Origin: an uncultured Erysipelotrichaceae bacterium
GTDB lineage: Bacteria; Bacillota_I; Bacilli_A; RF39; UBA660
DNA: 5,266 nt
Direction of reading: 5' to 3'
Assembly: GCA_902797275.1 (NCBI GenBank)
Contig: CADBSI010000044.1
Location: forward strand, 1 to 5,266
This document shows positions 1 to 5,266 of this stretch, piece after piece; within the stretch, counting starts at the first letter, position 1, and every line of letters begins with the position of its first letter. The translations under genes and the position numbers were made by a program. Under the pieces are notes generated by a model. That model searched no databases. It was not told where the DNA came from and worked only from the letters and a program-made list of their open reading frames with translations.

Positions 1-1441
1 AAAAGATAATATCATAACCAGTTACTAAACAATCCGTTGGGAAGTATCTTTGAAAATCGACCGTATTATCTGGCCAACCTAAAGTCGAAAATGGCCACAA
101 AGCAGATGAGAACCAAGTATCTAATACGTCTTCATCTTGAACCCAACCATCTCCTTTTGGCTTTTCAGAACCAACATACATCTCTTCCCCTCTATACCAA
201 GCAGGAATTCTATGTCCCCACCATAATTGACGAGATATACACCAGTCATATGATATTTCCATCCAATGATTTAAGATTTTTTCAAAACGAGGTGGAACAA
301 AGTTTACTTTTGTTTCTTTATTCTTTTGATTTTCTAAAACATTTTTAGCTAAATCACCCATTTTAACAAACCATTGTTTTGATAAGTATGGTTCAACCAT
401 AACTCCCGTTCTCTCAGAATGACCAACACTGTGAGTCATTTCTTCTACTTTAAGTAATAAGCCCTTAGCTTTTAAATCTTGAAGTAATTTTTCTCTACAT
501 TCTTCTCTTGTTAAACCTGTATAACCAATAGCATTTTCATTCATAGTTGCATCTTCATTCATGACAACAATTCTTTCTAAGTTATGTCTATTACCTACTT
601 CAAAATCGTTAGGATCATGAGCGGGAGTTATTTTTACGCAACCGGTTCCAAAAGTTGGATCAGCATGTTCATCACCAATAATTGGTATTAATTTATTAAC
701 AATTGGTAAAATAACCATTTTACCAATTAAATCTTTATAACGTTCGTCTTCAGGATTAACAGCAACAGCTGTATCACCAAATAAAGTTTCTGGCCTTGTT
801 GTTGCAACATCTAAATAATCATCAGTTCCAGCAATTATATATTTTAAATGGTAAAAAGCTCCTTTAACATTTTTATAAATAACTTCTTCATTTGATAAAG
901 CTGTTTTAGCTAGAGGATCCCAATTAATTATTTTTTCTCCTCGATAAATTATACCTTTATTATAATAATCAACAAATACTTTAATAACTGCTTTACTTAA
1001 GCCTTCATCAAGGGTAAATCTTTCTTTTCGGTAGTCAAGACATAACCCAAGTTTAGCCCATTGATCTCTTATATTACTACTATATTCACGAGTCCAGTCC
1101 CAACAAGCTTTTAAAAAGTTTTCACGTCCGTATTCATATTTATCAATTCCTTTATCTTTTAATCTTTTTACAACTTTTGCTTCCGTTGCAATTGCAGCAT
1201 GATCCATTCCAGGAAGCCACAAACAATCAAATCCTTTTAACTTTTTATAACGAATGATAACATCTTGAATAGTTGTATCGTATGCATGTCCTAAATGTAA
1301 TTTACCCGTTACATTTGGAGGTGGTATAACAATACAAAATGGTTTTTTATCTAAATTACCACTATTAAAATAACCATTTTCCTTCCATTTTTCATATTTA
1401 TCTTTTTCAACACTTAAGTGATCATATTTAGTCCCTAACAT
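1..1441 (-). CDS. valS: Valyl-tRNA synthetase, N-terminal 480 residues (cut by window edge)
   Basis: Class I aminoacyl-tRNA synthetase that charges tRNA-Val with valine in the cytoplasm. I translated the minus strand from the ATG at 1441-1439 and found 480 codons with no stop down to the window edge; the family is usually about 880 residues, so the KMSKS loop, anticodon-binding domain and C-terminal coiled coil lie outside. Seen motifs: PPPNVTGKLHLGHA (40-53) with the HIGH signature as HLGH; PGMDHAAIATEAKV (77-90); the CP1 editing domain with TTRPETLFGDTA (214-225) and GTGCVKITPAHDPNDF (265-280); YDWCISRQLWWGHRIPAWY (398-416); DVLDTWFSSALWPFSTLGWP (438-457, one residue approximate); and VTGYDIIF at the end. 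The VGHSERTG stretch (339-346) resembles Bacillus-type ValRS. AAGGAG at 1454-1449 lies 7 nt before the ATG. The start overlaps the upstream HD gene by 14 nt in another frame, suggesting coupled translation. Expression should follow the valine T-box upstream of the HD gene. Confidence 0.97.
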   Translation of the reverse strand, partial: MLGTKYDHLSVEKDKYEKWKENGYFNSGNLDKKPFCIVIPPPNVTGKLHLGHAYDTTIQDVIIRYKKLKGFDCLWLPGMDHAAIATEAKVVKRLKDKGIDKYEYGRENFLKACWDWTREYSSNIRDQWAKLGLCLDYRKERFTLDEGLSKAVIKVFVDYYNKGIIYRGEKIINWDPLAKTALSNEEVIYKNVKGAFYHLKYIIAGTDDYLDVATTRPETLFGDTAVAVNPEDERYKDLIGKMVILPIVNKLIPIIGDEHADPTFGTGCVKITPAHDPNDFEVGNRHNLERIVVMNEDATMNENAIGYTGLTREECREKLLQDLKAKGLLLKVEEMTHSVGHSERTGVMVEPYLSKQWFVKMGDLAKNVLENQKNKETKVNFVPPRFEKILNHWMEISYDWCISRQLWWGHRIPAWYRGEEMYVGSEKPKGDGWVQDEDVLDTWFSSALWPFSTLGWPDNTVDFQRYFPTDCLVTGYDIIF

Positions 1442-2174
1442 ATTTCTTCTCCTTCTCTTCTTCATTTATTTTACTAACTAAAAATTCAAATAATTCTTGT
1501 AATTCCAAACTTACCTTTACTTTACTTAAATATCTATTTATATTACCTGTTTTTTCTAAAATATCTTTTGATTTATCAAAATATAAATTTTTCATAAAAC
1601 TAAGTCTTAATAAAGTTCTTTCACTTTTATTATCAATTAATTTTAAATCAATTGGTTTGTTATTTAAGTATAAATCCATTAATTCAAATTTAGGAGTTGT
1701 TGTAAATTCTTCTTCATATAACTCTGAAACTACTCTAATGATATCTATTTTATCAACATCTCTTATCATTTTACAAAAGAGTTCTTCTAGAGGTTTTAAA
1801 TCATCAACTAGTTCTTTTTTATTATGATAATATACAGCCTTTTTAATTATTTCATATAAAGAACTTGGTATATTAAATCTTTCAATAAAGTTATCTTCAA
1901 ATAAAATTTTATTACTATAATTTGCATGATCAAATCTGGTATTTTTAAAAGCCTTAAATTCCGTTGCTTCATAAAATCTTCCTAAATCATGAAATAACCC
2001 AATTAAATAAGCAAGACACATTTCATTACTATCTAAGTTTAGCCGATTAGCAAGTAAAACCATTAAATTTGCCACCCGTTTAGTATGCTCATATTTAGCT
2101 AAAATAAGCCTATCATTTAAATCATAATTTTCTTTAATATAATTAGAAAATAACTCCCAATACCAATCAATCAT
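1428..2174 (-). CDS. HD-domain metal-dependent phosphohydrolase, first gene of the T-box/valS operon
   Basis: A 248-residue soluble protein of the HD superfamily, whose members hydrolyse phosphate esters of nucleotides or related compounds using bound metal. Seen motifs, counted from the ATG at 2174: EHTKRVA (His30), LFHDLGRF (His62-Asp63, the HD pair), FDHANYSN (His83), VYYHNKK (His117) and IRDVDKID (Asp139/Asp141). This spacing and the HDLGRF...F...DHA pattern match the roughly 250-residue stand-alone HD proteins of Firmicutes whose substrate is unknown. No membrane segment or signal peptide is visible; the C-terminal 80 residues are helical and charged and end lysine/glutamate-rich. A TTG at 2186 could extend it by four residues, but GGGAGG lies between that TTG and the ATG, so 2174 is the better start. 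It is the first gene behind the valine T-box, and its end overlaps valS. A tempting idea is hydrolysis of a synthetase by-product such as Ap4A, but the sequence does not look like YqeK, so the substrate stays open. Confidence 0.88.
   Translation of the reverse strand: MIDWYWELFSNYIKENYDLNDRLILAKYEHTKRVANLMVLLANRLNLDSNEMCLAYLIGLFHDLGRFYEATEFKAFKNTRFDHANYSNKILFEDNFIERFNIPSSLYEIIKKAVYYHNKKELVDDLKPLEELFCKMIRDVDKIDIIRVVSELYEEEFTTTPKFELMDLYLNNKPIDLKLIDNKSERTLLRLSFMKNLYFDKSKDILEKTGNINRYLSKVKVSLELQELFEFLVSKINEEEKEKKYVRD
1449..1454 (-). promoter_or_regulatory. Ribosome binding site of valS
   Basis: AAGGAG read on the minus strand, 7 nt before the valS ATG. It lies inside the last codons of the HD-domain gene, so ribosomes finishing that gene pass over it. 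It supports 1441 as the valS start. Confidence 0.8.
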
Positions 2175-2178
2175 AAAA

Positions 2179-2184
2179 CCTCCC
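2179..2184 (-). promoter_or_regulatory. Ribosome binding site of the HD-domain gene (decides its start)
   Basis: GGGAGG on the minus strand followed by TTTT and then ATG at 2174. The 4-nt gap is a little short but the match to the anti-Shine-Dalgarno is strong. An in-frame TTG at 2186 overlaps this site and has no separate one, so it is unlikely to be used. Confidence 0.75.
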
Positions 2185-2191
2185 AAAATTT

Positions 2192-2220
2192 AAAAAAACT
2201 CCGTCCCCTAAAGGACGAAG
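2192..2220 (-). terminator. Regulated intrinsic terminator of the T-box leader
   Basis: Eight-base-pair stem CUUCGUCC (2220-2213) with GGACGGAG (2206-2199), a 6-nt loop, then seven U (2198-2192). It sits between the T-box sequence and the HD gene. Its 5' arm shares bases with the antiterminator (CGUCCUU), so the two folds exclude one another: uncharged tRNA-Val should favour read-through. Confidence 0.93.
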
Positions 2221-2395
2221 CTGAACGTGGTACCACCTTAATTTATACTCAAAATCTTAATGCGATTAACAATATATCTTACTAAACTCAGATATATACC
2301 TCCAAAGCTACCTTCTACTATCAATTATATTAAGTTTCACCAAAACCTTAACTCTCTTTAATAACTAATAATATACTCCTCTTCTTCATCAGTTC
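2192..2395 (-). promoter_or_regulatory. Valine-specific T-box leader (tRNA-sensing riboswitch), specifier GUA
   Basis: Untranslated leader that binds tRNA-Val and chooses between termination and antitermination. Seen on the minus strand: Stem I with AGUA at 2377-2374, a 13-bp helix (2373-2361 with 2328-2316, three G-U pairs), the AGAGAG bulge (2357-2352), a terminal stem-loop with GGUGAAA (2341-2335), then GAA and the codon GUA at 2311-2309. By comparison with the Stem I layout of known leaders such as glyQS, GUA is the specifier, read by tRNA-Val(UAC). A small hairpin follows (UUAAU-CGC-AUUAA, 2269-2257), perhaps Stem III. The T-box AAGGUGGUACCACG is at 2239-2226; its UGGU (2235-2232) can pair with an ACCA tRNA end. 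AAGG (2239-2236) can pair with CCUU (2214-2211) and ACG (2228-2226) with CGU (2217-2215), forming an antiterminator that excludes the terminator. The 5' end is inferred from the promoter. Confidence 0.95.
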
Positions 2396-2401
2396 AATTA
2401 A

Positions 2402-2430
2402 ATAGTAGCATAAAATATTTAAAAATGCAA
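2402..2430 (-). promoter_or_regulatory. Sigma-A type promoter of the T-box-HD-valS operon
   Basis: TTGCAT (2430-2425), a 17-nt spacer, and TACTAT (2407-2402) preceded by TGC, giving an extended -10. The -35 matches TTGACA at three of six positions and the -10 matches TATAAT at four of six. The predicted start is near 2395, just where the T-box fold begins. The -35 begins on the base after the stop codon of the upstream 81-residue gene, so the promoter uses the whole gap between the units. Confidence 0.65.
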
Positions 2431-2676
2431 TTACTTTTTATTATTTTTTTCAATTCGATGATACTCTAATAATCTATACATACTATATATAGTTTTTTCA
2501 GTTCGATATATTAAATCAACAGGTGTATTCTTCCTTGTAATATAACTTGATAATTCATCTAATAAAACTCTTATATTTTGATAAATTTTTTCATTAAAAG
2601 GATCTTTTTTATACTCATCATATAAATTTTTTATATTTATAATTATATTTCTATAAACTTCTAAATTAAAATTCAT
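2431..2676 (-). CDS. Small hypothetical protein coupled to the U32-family gene
   Basis: An 81-residue protein I do not recognise. It is rich in Lys, Asn, Ile, Tyr and Glu, has no Cys, His is limited to one near the end (YHRIEK), and there is no signal peptide or membrane segment. The pattern suggests two or three amphipathic helices: residues about 3-25, 30-47, and 53-76 after a break at NTPVD; the tail is basic. Its ATG shares bases with the TGA stop of the U32 gene (ATGA, 2676-2673), and AGAGG lies 4 nt before the ATG inside that gene's end, so translation is very likely coupled. Its stop is followed at once by the promoter of the T-box operon, with no terminator between. The coupling suggests a role linked to the U32 protein, such as a partner or helper, but nothing in the sequence proves this. 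The tight start context makes a real gene likely. Confidence 0.75.
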   Translation of the reverse strand: MNFNLEVYRNIIINIKNLYDEYKKDPFNEKIYQNIRVLLDELSSYITRKNTPVDLIYRTEKTIYSMYRLLEYHRIEKNNKK

Positions 2677-4754
2677 AATTCCTCTCTTAAATAATTAACA
2701 CCTAAGTCAAATAATTCTTGATAATTATTGATAGTAGTTATTTTATAATCATATATATAAGTTAAATTATCTTTATTAACAATTAAATATTTATTATTAA
2801 AACGATCAACTAAATACTTAGAACCTGGATATATTTTATTAAAATTAGTTTTTAAAACCATTAAACACCATCTAGATTTATAAACTACTTCTAAATTAGG
2901 ATTTTTTAAATATCTATTTTTATAAGCTATTACTAAGTCTTCTATATCTTTTTTAGATAATTCAAGGGATAAAGTAATCCTAAGAGCACCTAAAGAATTT
3001 AATAAAGCTACAGTATAAGAATTAAAAACATTAAAGGAATAATCAGTTATAAAACTTTTAAATTTATTTAAAGCCCCCAATTCTCCTACTAAATATAAGT
3101 TATCTTTGTATTTATTATAATCAAATACTACTCTTGGTATTCTTTTAATAGTTTTAGATAAATAAGAATAATTATCATCTTTTAAATAAGAAAATTCTCT
3201 TTCTTTTTTATAATCAATTAAACTAATTTCATAAGTACCATCAACTATTTCTTTTTTATATTTAAGAAGTCTTGCTTCATTTAATTTATCAATTCCTTCT
3301 CTTCTTAAATTATTAAGACTACTAATAGGTAAAAATAAAGATTTATCTAGATTAATTTCTATATTATCTATTTTATAAATAGTATCATTTATTTTCTTTA
3401 ATTTATCTGAAACTAAAGATATAGTTAATTCTTTTTTAGTAGCAAGACTTGGTTTTTCTCCATATACTTTAATAGTATTATAATTATCACTTATAATAAG
3501 TTCAATTTCTTTATTTAAACTTATATTACAAGTCATTTTAATAGGTATTTTTCTTATTCTTTCTTTTATTATTTTTAATATATTATTATCTATTTCATAA
3601 CTTAAAGTTTTATAAACTAAACTATCAACATTTATTTTTTTATTTACTTTAAACGTAATAATATCATTTTTATAAGCTTCATATACTTGTTTATTATTAA
3701 CTCTAAATTCGTTTAAAGTAAGACCATATTCATATTCATCTTTTATTCTTAAACCATCATGAATAGATACTTTATCAAATAATTTAATACTTACATAGTT
3801 ATTTTTTTCAAGAATTACTTTCCCTATTAATACTCCTAAATGATTAGATGACATATCATCTATATTATTTTTTTCATTAAAGATAAAACCATTTGTAGTA
3901 TTTCTAGTAAAGCAAGTTTTAAGATCATGTAAAGTTTTTAAATCTACTTTTAAAGTTTTAGTTTTCAAGTAATTAGTTAAAGTATCTTTATATAATTTAG
4001 TTGCTAAATAAACATAACTTGGACTTTTCATTCTACCTTCAATTTTAAAACTATCTATTCCAGCATCTATTAATTTATCTAAATTATAAATAGTTTCTAA
4101 ATCTTTCATACTTAAAGGATAATCACCTTTATTTAAAACATTATATTTTTCATCTAATACTTTATAAGGTAATCTACAACAACCTGTACAAGTACCACGA
4201 TTACCACTTCTTGGACCTATGCTTCTAGCAAATAAACAATTACCTGAATAAGAAACACATAAAGCTCCATGAACAAATACTTCAACTTCTAACCCTGAAT
4301 ATTTTTTAATTTTAATTATTTCTTCAAGAGGAGTTTCACGAGCTAGAACTATTCTTTTAATTCCAAGTTTTTTAGCCATTAAAGCTCCATCTAAATTATG
4401 AATATGCATCTGCGTTGAAGCATGAATTTCTAAATTAGGAAACTTTTTATGAACTAAATCAATCATGCCCAAGTCTTGCATAATAACAGCATCAACATTA
4501 TTTCGATGTAAAAATGAAATAAACTCAAGAAATTTAGAAACTTCCCTTTCAAGAACTAATATATTACAAGTAATATATACTTTAACCCCGTATAAATGAG
4601 CATAATTAATAACATAAACTAATTCTTCATTAGTAAAATTATTAGCAAAACTCCTAGCTCCAAACATTTTACCAGCCAAATAAACAGCATCACAACCACC
4701 CTCAATTGCAGCATAAAACGAATCCATCGATCCACAAGGAGACAATATTTCCAT
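2673..4754 (-). CDS. Long U32-family protein (RlhA/TrhP-type RNA hydroxylation family; 'peptidase U32')
   Basis: A 693-residue cytoplasmic protein of family U32. These are often named collagenase-like peptidases, but characterised bacterial members (RlhA, TrhP, UbiU/UbiV) act in RNA or ubiquinone hydroxylation, and several bind an iron-sulfur cluster. Residues 1-245 form the TIM-barrel-like domain: ILSPCGSMDSFYAAIEGGCDAVY (start), IHASTQMHIHN (110-120), RIVLARETPLEE (134-145), VFVHGALCVSYSGNC (159-173), GPRSGNRGTCTGCCRLPY (180-197) and DSFKIEGRMKSPSYV (234-248). Cys166, Cys173, Cys189 and Cys193 sit where the family has its cluster cysteines. FTRNTTNGF (282-290) with LGVLIGKV (306-313) marks the second domain. 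FLPISSLNNLRREGIDKL (474-491) and NSYTVALLNSLGALRITLS (578-596) are typical of the long forms with a DUF3656-like region, such as RlhA. Clostridial long forms are often nearer 750-800 residues. GGTGG precedes the ATG by 4 nt. The family call is firm; the substrate, rRNA or tRNA, is not settled. Confidence 0.93.
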   Translation of the reverse strand: MEILSPCGSMDSFYAAIEGGCDAVYLAGKMFGARSFANNFTNEELVYVINYAHLYGVKVYITCNILVLEREVSKFLEFISFLHRNNVDAVIMQDLGMIDLVHKKFPNLEIHASTQMHIHNLDGALMAKKLGIKRIVLARETPLEEIIKIKKYSGLEVEVFVHGALCVSYSGNCLFARSIGPRSGNRGTCTGCCRLPYKVLDEKYNVLNKGDYPLSMKDLETIYNLDKLIDAGIDSFKIEGRMKSPSYVYLATKLYKDTLTNYLKTKTLKVDLKTLHDLKTCFTRNTTNGFIFNEKNNIDDMSSNHLGVLIGKVILEKNNYVSIKLFDKVSIHDGLRIKDEYEYGLTLNEFRVNNKQVYEAYKNDIITFKVNKKINVDSLVYKTLSYEIDNNILKIIKERIRKIPIKMTCNISLNKEIELIISDNYNTIKVYGEKPSLATKKELTISLVSDKLKKINDTIYKIDNIEINLDKSLFLPISSLNNLRREGIDKLNEARLLKYKKEIVDGTYEISLIDYKKEREFSYLKDDNYSYLSKTIKRIPRVVFDYNKYKDNLYLVGELGALNKFKSFITDYSFNVFNSYTVALLNSLGALRITLSLELSKKDIEDLVIAYKNRYLKNPNLEVVYKSRWCLMVLKTNFNKIYPGSKYLVDRFNNKYLIVNKDNLTYIYDYKITTINNYQELFDLGVNYLREEL

Positions 4755-4775
4755 ACAACCACCACTTTCAATAGA

Positions 4776-4784
4776 ATTATAACA
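4776..4784 (-). promoter_or_regulatory. Extended -10 promoter of the U32/orphan operon
   Basis: TGT followed by a perfect TATAAT (4781-4776) on the minus strand. At a 17-nt spacing the -35 would be TTTTAT (4804-4799), a poor match, so the extended -10 probably carries the activity. The start would be near 4769, giving a 5' leader of only about 15 nt that contains GGTGG. There is no room for a riboswitch, so this unit is probably not leader-controlled. Confidence 0.65.
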
Positions 4785-4802
4785 AATAATTTAAATAAAT
4801 AA

Positions 4803-4916
4803 AAGAAAAAATTACTTGACATAAAAAAAGAAGTAGATGAAATGATTAATAATAAAGAAAAATACCCAAGATACACCAATAGAAAAGATTTAAAAAAAAC
4901 CTTACTAAGTGATTAA
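4803..4916 (+). pseudogene. Possible tail of a decayed convergent gene (plus strand)
   Basis: Between the U32 promoter and the terminator, the plus strand has an open frame from 4803 to a TAA at 4914-4916, 37 codons. The peptide is charged and mixed (LLDIKKEVDEMINNKEKYP at 4812-4868, then RYTNRKDLKKTLLSD) and reads more like a real protein end than random AT-rich DNA. There is no start codon with a good ribosome site; the only ATG (4842) would give 24 residues. A hairpin with a T-run on this strand follows 11 nt after the stop. It could be the C-terminal remnant of a deleted gene facing the surface-protein gene, or chance. I do not recognise the family. Confidence 0.3.
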
Positions 4917-4926
4917 TATAAGACTA

Positions 4927-4965
4927 AAAAATAGTTTCTAAACAAAAAGTTGAAAAACTATTTTT
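4927..4965 (-). terminator. AT-rich intrinsic terminator, possibly bidirectional
   Basis: Eleven-base-pair inverted repeat (AAAAATAGTTT at 4927-4937 on the plus strand with AAACTATTTTT at 4955-4965) around a 17-nt loop that can pair further. On the minus strand it begins 7 nt after the stop of the surface-protein gene and ends in a run of T. The plus strand also ends in T-rich sequence, so it could stop transcription both ways. The stem has few G-C pairs, which lowers certainty about strength. Confidence 0.7.
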
Positions 4966-4971
4966 ATTTAA

Positions 4972-5266
4972 TTAATCTTTTAAAGCTATTGTAAATGGAT
5001 TATTTTTAGTTCCATTTCCACCTGTTATAACAACATTTGATTTTAGATAAATTGAAGGACGAGCAGCATCAGTAAAGGAAGTATAGCTATCGCTAGCACC
5101 ACCGTCGTTGTAAACGAGCCAAACATGAGAAGAGCTATAAGGTGTTATTAACCATATATTACCTAAACTATGATAACCGTTTCCTTGTTGACTTGCAAAC
5201 ATTTCTCCGTATCTTGGTAGTCCTACATAACCAGTATTCCAAATACTTGTTGTTTTAACGCAATCT
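4972..5266 (-). CDS. C-terminal end of a surface or prepilin-like protein (cut by window edge)
   Basis: The last 97 residues of a larger protein; the frame is open to the right edge and its start is outside. An internal ATG at 5202 is not a likely start, because the conserved-looking sequence continues upstream of it (TTSIWNTGYVGLPRYGE). Seen features: GNIWLITPYSSSHVWLVYNDGG, then DAARPSIYLKSNVVITGGNGTKNNPF and a short tail. The 'W-L-x-(S/T)-P-Y ... V ... (V/A)RP-x-(I/L)-YLKSNV-x-I-x-GGNGT-x-NP(F/Y)xI' ending is one I associate with multi-copy extracellular proteins of gut Firmicutes and Mollicutes-like bacteria, many with a prepilin-type N-terminus and a DUF6273-like domain; that link is from memory. 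No membrane segment or LPXTG sorting signal is present at this C-terminus. Base composition between about 5040 and 5200 looks less AT-rich than the neighbouring genes. A terminator follows the stop. Confidence 0.75.
   Translation of the reverse strand, partial: DCVKTTSIWNTGYVGLPRYGEMFASQQGNGYHSLGNIWLITPYSSSHVWLVYNDGGASDSYTSFTDAARPSIYLKSNVVITGGNGTKNNPFTIALKD

Noticed and set aside
37..348. Plus-strand open frame of 103 codons
   Set aside because: It lies wholly antisense to valS, where synthetase motifs (CISRQLWWGHR, DTWFSSALWPF) are unmistakable; no ribosome site or recognisable protein.
2174..2186. Upstream TTG start for the HD gene (four extra residues)
   Set aside because: GGGAGG lies between the TTG and the ATG at 2174 and is best read as the ribosome site of the ATG.
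2291..2302. AGGTATATATCT (near-palindromic) as an operator
   Set aside because: It lies within the T-box leader RNA between Stem I and the next hairpin; RNA structure explains it better than a protein-binding site.
2673..2676. Use of a Mycoplasma-type code with UGA as tryptophan
   Set aside because: The U32 TGA overlaps the next gene's ATG in a normal ATGA junction, tryptophans are encoded by TGG, and read-through would add only four residues before a TAG.
4619..4879. Minus-strand frame of 86 codons rich in Leu, Ile, Val and Phe
   Set aside because: It overlaps the well-supported N-terminus of the U32 gene in another frame and crosses its promoter. The hydrophobic look comes from T-rich DNA; there is no good ribosome site.
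4972..5202. The surface-protein frame as a complete 76-residue gene starting at the ATG at 5202
   Set aside because: The frame stays open upstream to the window edge with compatible sequence (GYVGLPRYGE), so the ATG is internal to a longer gene.

Overview
The window is AT-rich bacterial DNA of the low-GC Bacillota type. It carries a Bacillus-style valyl-tRNA synthetase, a tRNA-sensing T-box leader, strong Shine-Dalgarno sites, and a surface-protein tail of a kind I associate with uncultured gut Bacilli and Mollicutes-like lineages. UGA is used as a stop (end of the U32 gene) and every tryptophan codon I read is UGG, so the standard bacterial code 11 fits better than the Mycoplasma code. The exact taxon cannot be named from this sequence.

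All the convincing genes lie on the minus strand, so transcription runs from high to low coordinates. From right to left: (1) 5266-4972 is the C-terminal end of a surface or prepilin-like protein, cut by the window edge, followed by an AT-rich hairpin terminator at 4965-4927. (2) 4926-4785 is an intergenic stretch that holds only a short plus-strand open frame ending at 4916, possibly the tail of a decayed convergent gene. (3) An extended -10 promoter at 4784-4776 drives a two-gene unit: a long U32-family protein with a four-cysteine cluster motif (4754-2673, RNA-hydroxylase type rather than a proven peptidase) and an 81-residue orphan (2676-2431) that starts inside the U32 stop codon. (4) Directly after that stop codon, a new promoter (2430-2402) starts a T-box leader (about 2395-2192) whose specifier codon reads GUA (valine) and which ends in an intrinsic terminator. 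(5) The T-box controls an HD-domain phosphohydrolase (2174-1428) and valS (from 1441, overlapping by 14 nt and running off the left edge at residue 480).

The right-hand unit probably contributes to RNA modification. In the left-hand unit, uncharged tRNA-Val should allow read-through into both the HD hydrolase and valS, so the hydrolase is made in proportion to valyl-tRNA synthetase under valine limitation. No mobile element, CRISPR array, tRNA or rRNA gene was seen. The most interesting points are the HD hydrolase leading a valine T-box operon, the orphan gene coupled to the U32 protein, and the stranded plus-strand fragment. I do not see clear evidence of a wholly new system.
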